A DNA stretch of 64,000 nucleotides, from NCBI RefSeq assembly GCF_003545765.1, contig NZ_QXIO01000001.1:248001-312000 (forward strand). Reading direction: 5' to 3'. Positions 44,439-54,695 of this stretch are shown here, one piece after another. This DNA is from Colwellia sp. RSH04. GTDB taxonomy: Bacteria > Pseudomonadota > Gammaproteobacteria > Enterobacterales > Alteromonadaceae. Positions within the stretch are counted from its first letter, which is position 1. Each line of letters begins with the position of its first letter. Position numbers and translations under genes: made by a program. A model generated the notes under the pieces. The model saw nothing but the letters and a program-made list of their open reading frames with translations. It did no database searches and was not told where the DNA came from.

Positions 44439-44924
44439 ATGCAAACCCAAGTAATGTTTTACCAATTGCCAGAACTTAAAGAAGCTTCAGAGCAATTAAG
44501 TAATAATACTGATGATACCAAAGACACTCTTGAGCGCTTTTCAAGTGCATATCAAGCTTGCCTTCAAGCAAGTTACTTTTATCGTCAGGGGCAAAAGGTT
44601 TATATTTATTGTGATGAGCAAAAAGCAGCCGAAGCTATTGATGAATTGCTATGGGCATTTGATAGCGATAGTTTTGTTCCACACAACTTAGTTGGCGAAG
44701 GACCTAAACAAGGCAGTGCTGTTGAAATAGGCTGGCAAGCCCCAAAAGGCAGAAAAAGTGTATTAATTAATTTATCTAATACCGTACCAAACTTTGCCCA
44801 ACAGTTTAATTTTGTTGTTGATTTTGTACCTAGCGACGCTGAATTAAAACAATTAGCCAGAGAAAGATTTAAAACCTGTCGTCAGTGGGGGTTTCAAGTT
44901 GATACCCAGACGATAGCACAGTAG
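44439..44924 (+). CDS. holC: DNA polymerase III chi subunit
   Basis: A 161-residue clamp-loader accessory subunit that links the holoenzyme to single-strand-binding protein. Recognised from the opening TQVMFYQLP, ACLQASYFYRQGQKVYIYC, LLWAFDSDSFVPHNLVGEGP and the closing RERFKTCRQWGF. Slightly longer than the E. coli protein through an insert near residues 20-32. Located between pepA and valS, its usual place. Confidence 0.95.
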   Translation: MQTQVMFYQLPELKEASEQLSNNTDDTKDTLERFSSAYQACLQASYFYRQGQKVYIYCDEQKAAEAIDELLWAFDSDSFVPHNLVGEGPKQGSAVEIGWQAPKGRKSVLINLSNTVPNFAQQFNFVVDFVPSDAELKQLARERFKTCRQWGFQVDTQTIAQ

Positions 44925-45001
44925 CGACAATGCTACCTAAGTAACACATTGAATTGCTTTAATTTTAGAGCTTTTATAAAATTTTTATACCGGATAGTCT
45001 G

Positions 45002-47872
45002 ATGGAAAAAACGTTTAACCCTACTGATATTGAACAATCTCTTTACCAAAGCTGGGAAAGCCAAGGTTATTTTAGCCCTACTGGTGAAGGTGATAGCTAT
45101 AGCATTGCTATTCCACCACCTAACGTCACAGGTAGTTTACATATGGGACATGCTTTTCAGCAAACCATTATGGATACTTTAATCCGCTACCAACGCATGC
45201 AAGGTAAAAACACCTTATGGCAAACTGGTTGTGACCATGCTGGTATTGCTACACAAATGGTGGTTGAACGTAAAATAGCAGCTGAAGAAGATAAAACTCG
45301 TCATGATTATGGTCGTGAAGGCTTTATTGATAAAATCTGGGAATGGAAAGAACAATCTGGCGGCACAATTGGCCAGCAGATGCGTCGTTTAGGAAACTCT
45401 ATCGATTGGTCTCGTGAACGATTTACCATGGACGATGGTATGTCTGAAGCCGTACAAGAAGTTTTTGTACGCTTATTTGAAGACGACTTAATATATCGCG
45501 GTAAACGTTTAGTTAACTGGGATCCTAAGTTCCATACGGCAATATCTGATTTAGAAGTTGAAAACAAAGATAAAAAAGGTCATATGTGGCACCTACGCTA
45601 CCCATTAGCAAACGGTGAAACAACAGCCGAAGGCAAAGACTACCTAGTGGTAGCGACAACACGACCAGAAACCATGCTGGGTGATACAGGTGTTGCAGTT
45701 AACCCTGAGGATCCACGTTATAAAGATCTTATCGGCAAGCAAGTATTACTTCCATTAGTTAACCGTTTGATTCCTATTGTTGGTGATGATCACGCTGACA
45801 TGGAAAAAGGTACAGGTTGTGTGAAAATCACCCCAGCCCATGACTTCAATGATAATGAAGTCGGTAAACGTCACAACTTGCCATTAATCAACATTCTAGA
45901 CAAAGATGCGGCCATTTTATCTGCAGCAGAAGTTTATAATAATAAAGGCGAACCATCGAACGACTACAGTACTGATTTACCAGAAGAGTTTGCAGGCCTT
46001 GATCGCTTTGTTGCTCGTAAAGCCATAGTAGCTAAATTTGATGAGTTAGGTTTATTAGTTGAAGTTAAAGATCACGATTTAGTGGCACCGTATGGCGATC
46101 GTAGTGGTGTAATCATTGAACCTTTATTAACTGATCAATGGTATGTTCGCGTTGAAAAACTTGCTGCTCCTGCCATTGCAGCCGTAGAAGATGGTGATAT
46201 TGAATTTGTGCCAAAACAATACGAAAACATGTACTTTTCGTGGATGCGCGATATTCAAGACTGGTGTATATCACGCCAGCTTTGGTGGGGTCATAGAATT
46301 CCTGCTTGGTATGATGAAAACGGTAAAGTATATGTTGGTCGCAGTGAAGAAGAAGTGCGTGCCAACAATGATATTAGTGCTAACAGCAAGTTATCACAAG
46401 ATAACGACGTATTAGATACATGGTTCTCTTCTGCATTATGGACTTTCTCGACATTAGGGTGGCCAAAAGAAACTGAAGATTTAAAAACCTTCCATCCTAC
46501 CGATGTTTTAGTGACAGGTTTTGATATTATTTTCTTCTGGGTTGCCAGAATGATCATGATGACATTGCACTTTAATAAAGATGAAAATGGCAAAAGCCAA
46601 GTACCATTTAAAAAAGTGTATGTTACAGGCCTTATTCGTGATGAAAATGGCGATAAAATGAGTAAATCTAAAGGGAATGTTATTGATCCTTTAGATATGA
46701 TCGACGGCATTGGCTTAGATGACCTATTAGAAAAGCGTACCGGTAATATGATGCAGCCACAATTGGCTAAGAAAATTACCAAACTCACTAAAAAAGAATT
46801 TCCAAATGGCATTGAAGCACACGGTACTGATGCGTTGCGCTTTACCCTCACGTCGGTAGCGACAACGGGGCGTGACATTAGTTGGGATATGAAGCGCCTA
46901 GAAGGTTATCGTAACTTCACTAACAAATTATGGAATGCCAGTCGTTACGTTATTATGAATACTGAAGAGCATGATTGCGGTGCTTCTTCACCTGAAGCTA
47001 AGGGTGGCGATATGGAGTTATCCCTTGCTGATCGTTGGATCATAGGTCAGTTTGAACAAACAGTTAAAACGGTGCACGAAGCGTTTGATTCTTATCGTTT
47101 CGATTTAGCTTCTCAAGCGCTATACGAATTTACTTGGAATCAATTCTGCGATTGGTACCTTGAATTAACAAAACCGGTTTTATTTAAAGGTAATGAAGCA
47201 CAACAACGTGCGACACGCCATACCCTAGTAAACATTCTAGAAAGCTTACTGCGTTTAATGCATCCAATAATGCCATATATCACAGAAACTATTTGGCAAC
47301 GGGTGCAGCCATTAACCAATTTTGCTAAGAATGGCGATTCGATCATGACACAAGCATTTCCGCAATATAATGCGCAAAATTGTGATCAACAAGCAATTGA
47401 TGATTTAGAGTGGGTTAAGCAGTTTATTATTGCAATACGTAATATTCGTGGTGAAATGGATATTGCACCAAGCAAGCCATTACCTGTATTCCTTAAAAAT
47501 GTTTCTAGTGAAGATAAACGTCGTTTGGAAAACAATGAACAATTTTTAAGTGCTTTAGCTAAACTTGAAAGCATTGAGGTGCTTGCTGAAAATGAACAAG
47601 GTCCTGCTTCTGCGTCAGCAGTGATTGGTGACTTATCGTTATTAATTCCTATGGCTGGTTTAATTGACAAAGAAGCCGAGTTAGCCCGACTTGACAAAGC
47701 TATTGAAAAACTAACTAAGGAAGCCGCCAAAGTGAGCGGTAAGTTAAATAATGAAAATTTTGTTGGTAAAGCACCAGAAGCGGTTATAGAAAAAGAGAAA
47801 ACAAAATTAGCGGATGCTGAAATTGCGCTTGCCAAAATGCAAGAACAAAAAGCGCAAATCGCTGCCTTATAA
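45002..47872 (+). CDS. valS: Valyl-tRNA synthetase
   Basis: A class I synthetase of 956 residues charging tRNA-Val. The HIGH box appears as GSLHMGHAF (about 41-49), the editing CP1 domain contains the [15 protein letters not shown] block, the KMSKS loop reads [13 protein letters not shown] (about 553-565), an anticodon-binding helical domain follows, and the C-terminal coiled coil (about 890-955) is Lys/Glu rich. Nothing is missing. Confidence 0.98.
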   Translation: MEKTFNPTDIEQSLYQSWESQGYFSPTGEGDSYSIAIPPPNVTGSLHMGHAFQQTIMDTLIRYQRMQGKNTLWQTGCDHAGIATQMVVERKIAAEEDKTRHDYGREGFIDKIWEWKEQSGGTIGQQMRRLGNSIDWSRERFTMDDGMSEAVQEVFVRLFEDDLIYRGKRLVNWDPKFHTAISDLEVENKDKKGHMWHLRYPLANGETTAEGKDYLVVATTRPETMLGDTGVAVNPEDPRYKDLIGKQVLLPLVNRLIPIVGDDHADMEKGTGCVKITPAHDFNDNEVGKRHNLPLINILDKDAAILSAAEVYNNKGEPSNDYSTDLPEEFAGLDRFVARKAIVAKFDELGLLVEVKDHDLVAPYGDRSGVIIEPLLTDQWYVRVEKLAAPAIAAVEDGDIEFVPKQYENMYFSWMRDIQDWCISRQLWWGHRIPAWYDENGKVYVGRSEEEVRANNDISANSKLSQDNDVLDTWFSSALWTFSTLGWPKETEDLKTFHPTDVLVTGFDIIFFWVARMIMMTLHFNKDENGKSQVPFKKVYVTGLIRDENGDKMSKSKGNVIDPLDMIDGIGLDDLLEKRTGNMMQPQLAKKITKLTKKEFPNGIEAHGTDALRFTLTSVATTGRDISWDMKRLEGYRNFTNKLWNASRYVIMNTEEHDCGASSPEAKGGDMELSLADRWIIGQFEQTVKTVHEAFDSYRFDLASQALYEFTWNQFCDWYLELTKPVLFKGNEAQQRATRHTLVNILESLLRLMHPIMPYITETIWQRVQPLTNFAKNGDSIMTQAFPQYNAQNCDQQAIDDLEWVKQFIIAIRNIRGEMDIAPSKPLPVFLKNVSSEDKRRLENNEQFLSALAKLESIEVLAENEQGPASASAVIGDLSLLIPMAGLIDKEAELARLDKAIEKLTKEAAKVSGKLNNENFVGKAPEAVIEKEKTKLADAEIALAKMQEQKAQIAAL

Positions 47873-47911
47873 AATTTTTTTTATTATTTTTTATCTATTA
47901 ATATGTGGATA

Positions 47912-47938
47912 GACCAGTAAGCCAAAACCTTACTGGTC
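47912..47938 (+). terminator. Hairpin after valS
   Basis: GACCAGTAAG (47912-47921) pairs with CTTACTGGTC (47929-47938). No T run follows, but T-rich sequence precedes it. It marks the end of the pepA-holC-valS unit. Confidence 0.55.
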
Positions 47939-48319
47939 GCCGCATTCTTGCTTAAACACCTATCAAAAACTTAATTTTTATCAAATAAAAATTGAACTAT
48001 TCTAATATTTTATAAAGCATATTAAAAATAACTGTGCTAGACTTGTCTCTGCGTTGAGTTCTTGCGTTGCAGATGAAGGTTTTACACTAACTTTTGTTGT
48101 AGGTTTATCGGGTACTTCTGATGTACTTGAATATTCTTAACAGACGAATTTAGGCGATGCAGGCTAAATTTTGTTTGTGACGAATATAGTTTGTTTCCTT
48201 CCTCTTCCTGTACTACTTATGGTAGAGGGCATTTACTCGGGTATAACGATCATTACTAATTTAATAATGTTTTTAAATTAGGATCACATTTTTAATTATG
48301 ACTACGGGAAAATGTTGGT
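47939..48319 (+). promoter_or_regulatory. Long leader region of the cold-shock gene
   Basis: About 380 bp without a supported gene precede the cold-shock gene. Long structured 5' leaders that act as thermosensors are known for cspA-type genes, and this region is a candidate. A 14-codon frame beginning at 48298 overlaps the csp start; it is too short to call. Confidence 0.45.
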
Positions 48320-48529
48320 ATGTCAGATACAGTTACTGGTAAAGTTAAATTTTTCAACGAAACTAAAGGTTTCGGTTTTATTGAGCAAGAAAATGGTCCT
48401 GACGTGTTTGTTCACTTCAGTGCAATCACGGGTGACGGTTTCCGCACTCTAGCTGACGGTCAATCAGTATCGTTCAGTGTAAAACAAGGTCAAAAAGGAC
48501 CTGAAGCAGAAAACGTTACTGCTTTATAA
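48320..48529 (+). CDS. Cold-shock family RNA chaperone
   Basis: A 69-residue single cold-shock domain that binds single-stranded RNA and DNA and melts structure. RNP1 is KGFGFIEQ and RNP2 is VFVHFSAI, with aromatic residues intact. It is a monocistronic gene with a strong terminator. Which paralogue (cspA, C, E) cannot be told. Confidence 0.96.
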   Translation: MSDTVTGKVKFFNETKGFGFIEQENGPDVFVHFSAITGDGFRTLADGQSVSFSVKQGQKGPEAENVTAL

Positions 48530-48564
48530 TTATTCGCGTTTTTTAAAACGCTAATAAGCAAAAT

Positions 48565-48597
48565 GCGAAGATTGATTCATTTCATCTTCGCTTTTTT
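48565..48597 (+). terminator. Terminator of the cold-shock gene
   Basis: GCGAAGAT (48565-48572) pairs with ATCTTCGC (48584-48591) and is followed by six T. Confidence 0.92.
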
Positions 48598-48696
48598 CGT
48601 TTTAACAGCAGTAAAATTTTTTCAAAAGTTCAAAGCTAGCCACCCAAATACTTTCAATCTCGTCTCTATATCACTAATATTTTTTTAGTTAAAACA

Positions 48697-49473
48697 CTAT
48701 ACTCTGTACTGCCCCTTACGCCATAAACGTATGACCCAAACAATACCAGTACAACAAAACAGCAGCATTAAATGTGCGAATAAAACAATTTGTAGATTAT
48801 TAAACCCTCCAGTTCTGTTTTGGCCAAATAAGCCATAGTCCATAAAGTGCAGCATGAAGAACAAATCAACAAAGCGTTTATCGTCGTTACTATGCCCAAC
48901 CACTCGTCCTGAACTTATCTCAATATAAACACTAGTATTCATCTCATCAGCAAAGTTAACTTGCCAAACGGGGTTTTGCTCTTTTAGAAAGTCCTCAATA
49001 GGAGGAGTTAACCGTTGGATTTTGCTAATTACAGCATTACCACTATAACTTTGTTCTGCAATTTGCTTTGCTATACCGTCATCAATGACAAGCTCTTGAC
49101 CACTATAAGCATTTACCAGTGAGTGCTGATTAAAAAAGTGTTTATATAGCCCCTGATAATGGTTTACTAGATAATAAGGTGTATTAAGCAGCTGTATTAA
49201 CTTAATTGAATTAACGGTTTGCTTAGAGCCTTTCTCTATTTGTGTTAATACTTGTTTAGGCTCTATCAATCGAGAGCTATCAACCTCAACTTTAGCTGGT
49301 TGAGTTCGATATTGATTTCCACGCGCTTTATCATGGTCCATTAAATTGAAAAACAGACCTGTGCCAAGCCAGATAACAACTTGAATAAAAACCAAGACAG
49401 CTAACCATTTATGCAGTTTAGCTAAAGAGGGGAATTTGCTCATACTTCGCTTTTTACTACGACTTAACCTCAT
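48697..49473 (-). CDS. PepSY-domain membrane protein (last gene of cus operon)
   Basis: A 258-residue inner-membrane protein. An N-terminal helix (about 18-40; HKWLAVLVFIQVVIWLGTG) is followed by a periplasmic PepSY-like region (about 60-205) with NPVWQVNFADEMNTSVYIEI, and a C-terminal helix (about 228-248). It resembles the next gene upstream and overlaps it by 4 bases (ATGA), so the two arose by duplication and probably work as a pair. PepSY_TM proteins are often linked to metal reduction or uptake; here the link is to copper/silver export. Confidence 0.8.
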   Translation of the reverse strand: MRLSRSKKRSMSKFPSLAKLHKWLAVLVFIQVVIWLGTGLFFNLMDHDKARGNQYRTQPAKVEVDSSRLIEPKQVLTQIEKGSKQTVNSIKLIQLLNTPYYLVNHYQGLYKHFFNQHSLVNAYSGQELVIDDGIAKQIAEQSYSGNAVISKIQRLTPPIEDFLKEQNPVWQVNFADEMNTSVYIEISSGRVVGHSNDDKRFVDLFFMLHFMDYGLFGQNRTGGFNNLQIVLFAHLMLLFCCTGIVWVIRLWRKGQYRV

Positions 49474-50297
49474 GAGTTATTTACCGCAACATTTCTTGGT
49501 TTTCCTTGAGAAAATACGCGAAAGTAAATTAACACTAATCCAAAAAAGCTTGCCAATGATGCAATAACACTAACAATAAGTAGCAATGTATTATCGGCAG
49601 ATTCTTCAATATAATCCATGACATGAAACGCAAACATCCAATCAAAAATACGCCAATAACTATGACGCTTTGTAATAACCTGCCCTGAATCTGCACTCAC
49701 ATATAAAGTGGGGCTCGCAAAATCATTAATATCAATGCGCCAAACAGGTAAGTGTCTTGCACTCAATTCTCTTGGAGCTTCATCAGACAGATAGCTCACA
49801 TGAACGTCGCTACTGCTGACATCACCGTTATACTGTTGTCGTGCTATTTTTATCGCGATACTTTTTGATATAGGTGATAGCAAATCGCCATTGTTTGCAT
49901 CCACTACATGATATTGTCCATCAAGTTTAAATCGATATACCGTTTGCGAAAGTAATCGCCCTAATTCAATCTGCTCAGCATGAGGATAGTGCTTAATCAA
50001 TTGCTTAATAGAATACGTCAATTGACTACTGTGAAGGCTATTTAAACTAGGTAAAGCTCTATTGCTCTGTATATTATTCTGGGGGGGACGCTGGGTATTG
50101 ATCAAAATACTATTTTGAGTATTGTTAACATTAGTGCTTTGTTCCTTATTAGGTTGTTTTATCAAGGAGTCTCCATGGATATAATGTATGTCCATCACCA
50201 CCATATATAACCCTGATATTGACCAAATTAAAAACTGAATGCCGACAAACAACATTAACCATTTATGAATCGTTCTGCTTTTCTTATGCCAAGACAC
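49470..50297 (-). CDS. PepSY-domain membrane protein
   Basis: A 275-residue paralogue of the following gene. The GTG start follows GGAAATTGAA. N-terminal helix about 12-34 (HKWLMLFVGIQFLIWSISGL), a periplasmic region rich in Asn/Gln linker (about 48-80), then a PepSY-like fold with LPVWRIDINDFASPTLYVSA and a C-terminal helix (about 238-262). It stops 4 bases into the next gene. Function is not established; it is part of the copper/silver efflux operon. Confidence 0.8.
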   Translation of the reverse strand: MSWHKKSRTIHKWLMLFVGIQFLIWSISGLYMVVMDIHYIHGDSLIKQPNKEQSTNVNNTQNSILINTQRPPQNNIQSNRALPSLNSLHSSQLTYSIKQLIKHYPHAEQIELGRLLSQTVYRFKLDGQYHVVDANNGDLLSPISKSIAIKIARQQYNGDVSSSDVHVSYLSDEAPRELSARHLPVWRIDINDFASPTLYVSADSGQVITKRHSYWRIFDWMFAFHVMDYIEESADNTLLLIVSVIASLASFFGLVLIYFRVFSQGKPRNVAVNNS

Positions 50298-50307
50298 TTC
50301 AATTTCC

Positions 50308-51531
50308 TTATAAGTCGCTGAGTGCTTCAGTTAACATCGATCTAATTTGTAAAAAAATATCCTTATTAACCTGTTCATTAAACGCCTGAATTCTTGGTGT
50401 ATGGATGTGCCCTGTCGGAATTGAAGATGAGAGTTTATCTTTCAATAATATACTGCGATATGATATTTCATTAGATAAGTAACCTCCGCCGCCACCTTCA
50501 ACGGCAATGTGCCCAGATAAATCACTAATATTTTGCGGTGAAAAAGTTTTTGTCGTTGTGGTCACTTGCTTGTTATCGTTAATTTTATAAGGTCCTTTTG
50601 CGCGCTGCATCGCTTTAACAGGCAAACTAAATAGCACGAACTCTTTGTTTGATAATGGCTTTTTAGACAACAAAGGTACAATAGGATTTGTTTTACTTGC
50701 TCCAGTGTAAATATTTACATTGTCTGGCGCTTTAGCACTGCGCCTTAACCCTGGAAAATGTTCAAGATCGAAATCTGTTCTCCCCATAGATATCGTGGCA
50801 ATTAAATCAACACGATTAACAGCATAAAAAGGCGCTAACAACGACTCCACTTCACCTTGCTCGAAATCTTCATACCTCACGGGGATCATAGCCGCATTGA
50901 TTTCAGCGCTCACTACACCGCCTTCATCTTGATACTCAATGACAGTGCCATCAAGTAGAAGCGCAGCCAGACCTGAAGGGTTACTTTGATCAATATTTCT
51001 ATCAAGTAAAAAAGGGTCAAAACCGGTAATTAAAATACGTTTATCACCCTTTTGACGATAAGTTAAATCACTTCGCCCCCTTGAGGCATTTTCAAACACC
51101 TCAACTAATGCCATTGTTTCACTTTGACTAAAGGCTTGACTATGCTGTTTGATAAAGGCATTAATCGTCAAACGAGTCCAATATAAGGGTCTATCATCAA
51201 CTAAGGCTCCTAATTGAGCTTGTTGCTTGCTGTATTGCCATAACTCACCTGCTAAAGCACTAACCCTTTGCTTTGCTTGATAGAAGTCAGTTTGCTTATC
51301 CCAATCTTGTTTAAAATCAGCCCAATCGAAAAAATGTTGAATATCTGGCATTGCTATTAAAGCTTTGCTAATACGTAATTCTTCAACAGTTAAGGGTATG
51401 GGTTTGTATTGCTGATTACCCATTGCTCTAGAACCGTCCTGATTGGCATTTTGCCCATTATTCACACTACAAGCAGTTATTGATGATATTAGTAACAAAG
51501 TAAGCACTAACTTTTTAACAAAGCAAAACAT
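50308..51531 (-). CDS. Peptidase C15-like lipoprotein with catalytic Cys replaced by Ser
   Basis: A 407-residue lipoprotein (lipobox SSITAC, Cys21). The central and C-terminal parts follow the pyroglutamyl-peptidase I fold: RILITGFDPF at the start of the domain, FDLEHFPGLRR carrying the counterpart of the catalytic Glu, and TGHIHTPR carrying the His. Where the family has the nucleophile in an xVCNHxxY-type motif, this protein reads GGYLSNEISY (about residue 348), with Ser for Cys. It may be inactive, a serine variant, or a binding protein. Its ATG shares one base with the cusA stop, so it belongs to the efflux operon. Confidence 0.75.
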   Translation of the reverse strand: MFCFVKKLVLTLLLISSITACSVNNGQNANQDGSRAMGNQQYKPIPLTVEELRISKALIAMPDIQHFFDWADFKQDWDKQTDFYQAKQRVSALAGELWQYSKQQAQLGALVDDRPLYWTRLTINAFIKQHSQAFSQSETMALVEVFENASRGRSDLTYRQKGDKRILITGFDPFLLDRNIDQSNPSGLAALLLDGTVIEYQDEGGVVSAEINAAMIPVRYEDFEQGEVESLLAPFYAVNRVDLIATISMGRTDFDLEHFPGLRRSAKAPDNVNIYTGASKTNPIVPLLSKKPLSNKEFVLFSLPVKAMQRAKGPYKINDNKQVTTTTKTFSPQNISDLSGHIAVEGGGGGYLSNEISYRSILLKDKLSSSIPTGHIHTPRIQAFNEQVNKDIFLQIRSMLTEALSDL

Positions 51532-54500
51532 TAAAAATCCTTATTATTTTTTATTAAAGCGCAACGCCACAGATAAAATAAGGTCGGCAGTACCAGCAGC
51601 GTTAACAGTAACGCACTGACCATGCCGCCAACCATTGGCGCAGCAATTCGGCTCATCACTTCTGAGCCGGTTCCTGTACCATATAAAATAGGCAGTAAAC
51701 CAATAATGATCGAAAGAGAAGTCATCATCACCGGTCTGACCCGTTTACCTGCACCTGCTAACACAGCTTGATAAATAACATGTTTTGTTATGCTTTGTTT
51801 GCTTGTTTCACAACTCAACAACGCATATTGATAAGCTTGGTTTAAGTAAACCAACATTATTACACCAATTTCAACAGCTACACCAGCGAGTGCAATAAAC
51901 CCGACACCGACCGCAACAGAGAAATTGTATTGCTGAAGATACATAAGCCACATACTACCCACCATAGCTAACGGTAAAGTCCCCATGATCATTGCAACTT
52001 CAACGATATTTTTAAAATTTAAATACAATAAAATAATAATAATGGCTAAGGTAAGTGGTACTACATAGGTCAATTTTTCTTTAGCACGTTGCATATACTC
52101 ATATTGGCCAGCCCAAGTAATAGAGTAACCCGCAGGTAGCATAAGTTTGTCTTTTAACGTATGTTGCGCATCTTCAATATAATGGCCTATATCGACTCCT
52201 CCCTGCCCTTTTGGTTTAATATCGATATACGACCAGCCCGTTAATCGTGCGTTTTCAGATTTAATCCCTGGTGGACCTTCTTCGATAAATATATTAGCAA
52301 CATCCCCCAGCACTATGCGCTGCCCATTGGGGGTAACGATTGGCAGTTTGGCTAATTGCTCTGGAGAGTCGCGATATGCTTGCGGATAACGCAAACTAAT
52401 AGGATAGCGTTCCAACCCTTCTACCGTTTGACTAACATTCATCCCACCAATAGCCGTTGCTACAACTTGCTGAATATCAGCAATATTCAACCCGTATCTC
52501 GCGGCATTTTCTCGTTGAATGTCTACTTTGATATATCGACCACCAGCAACACGTTCCGAGTACACTGAAGCCGTTCCTTTTACATCAGCTAGTATCGTTT
52601 CTATTTGCTGACCTATTTGCTGTATTTTATTTAAATCAGGGCCAGATATTTTAATACCAACAGGTGTTTTAATACCTGTTGCGAGCATATCAATACGGGT
52701 TTTAATTGGCATAACCCAAGCATTAGTAACCCCTGGTAGCTTCACTAACGTATCGAGTTCTTGTTTTAAACTTGTCATAGTGACACCTTCACGCCACTGC
52801 GATTTAGGCTTTAACTGAATATAGCTTTCGATCATAGTTAACGGTGCTGAATCAGTAGCCGTTTCAGCACGGCCAACTTTGCCTAATACAGACTCAACTT
52901 CTGGCACACTATAAATTAACTTGTCAGTTTGCTGTAGAAGCTGCCGTGCTTGTCCTATGGAAATAGCAGGGTAAGTTGTCGGCATATACATTAAGTCACC
53001 TTCATCAAGAGGCGGAATAAACTCACTGCCAATTTTGTTTATTGGCCATAGGCCAAGTAACACAAAGAGAAATGCTGATACTAAGGTTACTTTAGGATAA
53101 TTGAGCACACTTTTAAGCAACGGAAGATATAAATAAGTCAAAAATTTATTTATTGGATTATCATGTTCTTTAACTATTTTGCCTCGTATAAAATACCCCA
53201 TGAGTACAGGAACTAAGGTAATAGCTAATGCAGCGGCGGCTGCCATGGCATAGGTTTTAGTAAAGGCCAACGGGGAAAACATGCGACCTTCTTGTGCTTC
53301 AAGTGTAAAGACGGGTAAAAAGCTTACCGTAATGATTAATAAGCTGAAAAATAAGGCAGGCCCTACTTCTGTCGCTGAGTCTATCACTATTTGCCAGCGC
53401 TTTTGGCTTGATATTCTCTCGCTATCAGGCTGGGCTTCAATGTGCTTATGCATATTTTCAATCATTACAATAGCGCCATCAATCATAGCGCCAATAGCAA
53501 TGGCAATTCCCCCTAACGACATAATATTGGCATTTAAACCTTGTAAATGCATCACAATAAATGCGGTAAGAATACCTATGGGTAAGCTAATTATGGCAAC
53601 CAATGAAGATCGCACATGAAATAAAAAAATCATACATACGAGCGCAACAACAACAAACTCTTCTATTAGTTTGTCAGATAAATTATTCACTGCTCGCTCA
53701 ATTAACGCCGAACGATCATACACAGGGATCACTTCCACCCCGTCAGGCAAACCTTGCTTTAATTGTGCTAGTTTCTCTTTAACACCATTAATAACTTGCT
53801 GTGCATTTTCGCCATAACGCATCACTACAATACCGCCAACAGTTTCACCTTGACCATTAAGCTCAGCAATACCGCGACGCATTTGTGGGCCAATGACCAC
53901 ATCGGCTACATCTTTCAATAAAATAGGCGTTCCATTTTTATTGGCCCCTAAAGGAATATTTTCTAAGTCTCGCTCGCTTTTAATATAACCTGTGGCCCTA
54001 ACAATATACTCCGCTTCAGCCATTTCAATCACTGAAGCTCCTATCTCTTGATTACCTTGTTTAATCGCTGTTTGAATCAAAGATAACGGGATATCGAACG
54101 CTCTTAATTTGTCGGGATTAACTTGCACTTGATATTGCTTAACCATACCGCCAAGTACGCTAACTTCAGAAACCCCTGGTACGGTTTGTAATTCATACTT
54201 TAAAAACCAGTCTTGTAAGCTTCGTAATTGGCTAATATCATGCTGACCGCTTTTATCAACTAAGGCATACAGATAAACCCAGCCAACACCAGTGGCATCT
54301 GGCCCAAGTTCTGAGGTAGCACTTTTTGGTAAACGCGCAGAAACTTGACTTAAATATTCTAACACACGCGTTCTAGCCCAATATAAATCAGTTTTTTCAT
54401 TAAAAATGACATAAACATATGAGTCGCCAAAAAAGGAGAATCCTCTAACGGTTTCAGCGCCCGGTACAGAAAGCATCGCCGTTGTTAAAGGGTAGGTCAC

Positions 54501-54692
54501 TTGATCTTCAACAACTTGTGGTGCTTGACCTGGGTAACTGGTTTTTATAATGACTTGTACGTCTGATAAATCAGGTAATGCGTCGACAGGTGTTTCTTTT
54601 ATCGAATAAAGTCCAGATAGAACCAGCATAATACTCGCAATGAGCACAAGCACACGATTATATACCGACCATCGAATTATTGCGGCAATCAT
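51531..54692 (-). CDS. cusA: Heavy-metal RND exporter, CusA type
   Basis: A 1053-residue twelve-helix pump of the HME family. The opening WSVYNRVLVLIASIMLVLSG and PDLSDVQVIIKTSYPGQAPQ are typical. Evidence for Cu(I)/Ag(I) over divalent metals: the segment RIDMLATGIKTPVGIKISGP carries the Met equivalent to one of the three CusA copper ligands, and LMYMPTTYPAIS another. The third, usually in an RYGM segment, reads RYGLNIAD, so Leu seems to replace it. The proton-relay region IGAMIDGAIVMIENMHKH is intact. It starts 3 bp after the cusB stop. Confidence 0.93.
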   Translation of the reverse strand: MIAAIIRWSVYNRVLVLIASIMLVLSGLYSIKETPVDALPDLSDVQVIIKTSYPGQAPQVVEDQVTYPLTTAMLSVPGAETVRGFSFFGDSYVYVIFNEKTDLYWARTRVLEYLSQVSARLPKSATSELGPDATGVGWVYLYALVDKSGQHDISQLRSLQDWFLKYELQTVPGVSEVSVLGGMVKQYQVQVNPDKLRAFDIPLSLIQTAIKQGNQEIGASVIEMAEAEYIVRATGYIKSERDLENIPLGANKNGTPILLKDVADVVIGPQMRRGIAELNGQGETVGGIVVMRYGENAQQVINGVKEKLAQLKQGLPDGVEVIPVYDRSALIERAVNNLSDKLIEEFVVVALVCMIFLFHVRSSLVAIISLPIGILTAFIVMHLQGLNANIMSLGGIAIAIGAMIDGAIVMIENMHKHIEAQPDSERISSQKRWQIVIDSATEVGPALFFSLLIITVSFLPVFTLEAQEGRMFSPLAFTKTYAMAAAAALAITLVPVLMGYFIRGKIVKEHDNPINKFLTYLYLPLLKSVLNYPKVTLVSAFLFVLLGLWPINKIGSEFIPPLDEGDLMYMPTTYPAISIGQARQLLQQTDKLIYSVPEVESVLGKVGRAETATDSAPLTMIESYIQLKPKSQWREGVTMTSLKQELDTLVKLPGVTNAWVMPIKTRIDMLATGIKTPVGIKISGPDLNKIQQIGQQIETILADVKGTASVYSERVAGGRYIKVDIQRENAARYGLNIADIQQVVATAIGGMNVSQTVEGLERYPISLRYPQAYRDSPEQLAKLPIVTPNGQRIVLGDVANIFIEEGPPGIKSENARLTGWSYIDIKPKGQGGVDIGHYIEDAQHTLKDKLMLPAGYSITWAGQYEYMQRAKEKLTYVVPLTLAIIIILLYLNFKNIVEVAMIMGTLPLAMVGSMWLMYLQQYNFSVAVGVGFIALAGVAVEIGVIMLVYLNQAYQYALLSCETSKQSITKHVIYQAVLAGAGKRVRPVMMTSLSIIIGLLPILYGTGTGSEVMSRIAAPMVGGMVSALLLTLLVLPTLFYLWRCALIKNNKDF

Positions 54693-54695
54693 GGC

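Noticed and set aside
48298-48342. 14-codon leader peptide before the cold-shock gene
   Set aside because: Too short to support as a gene from sequence alone; noted only as an idea.
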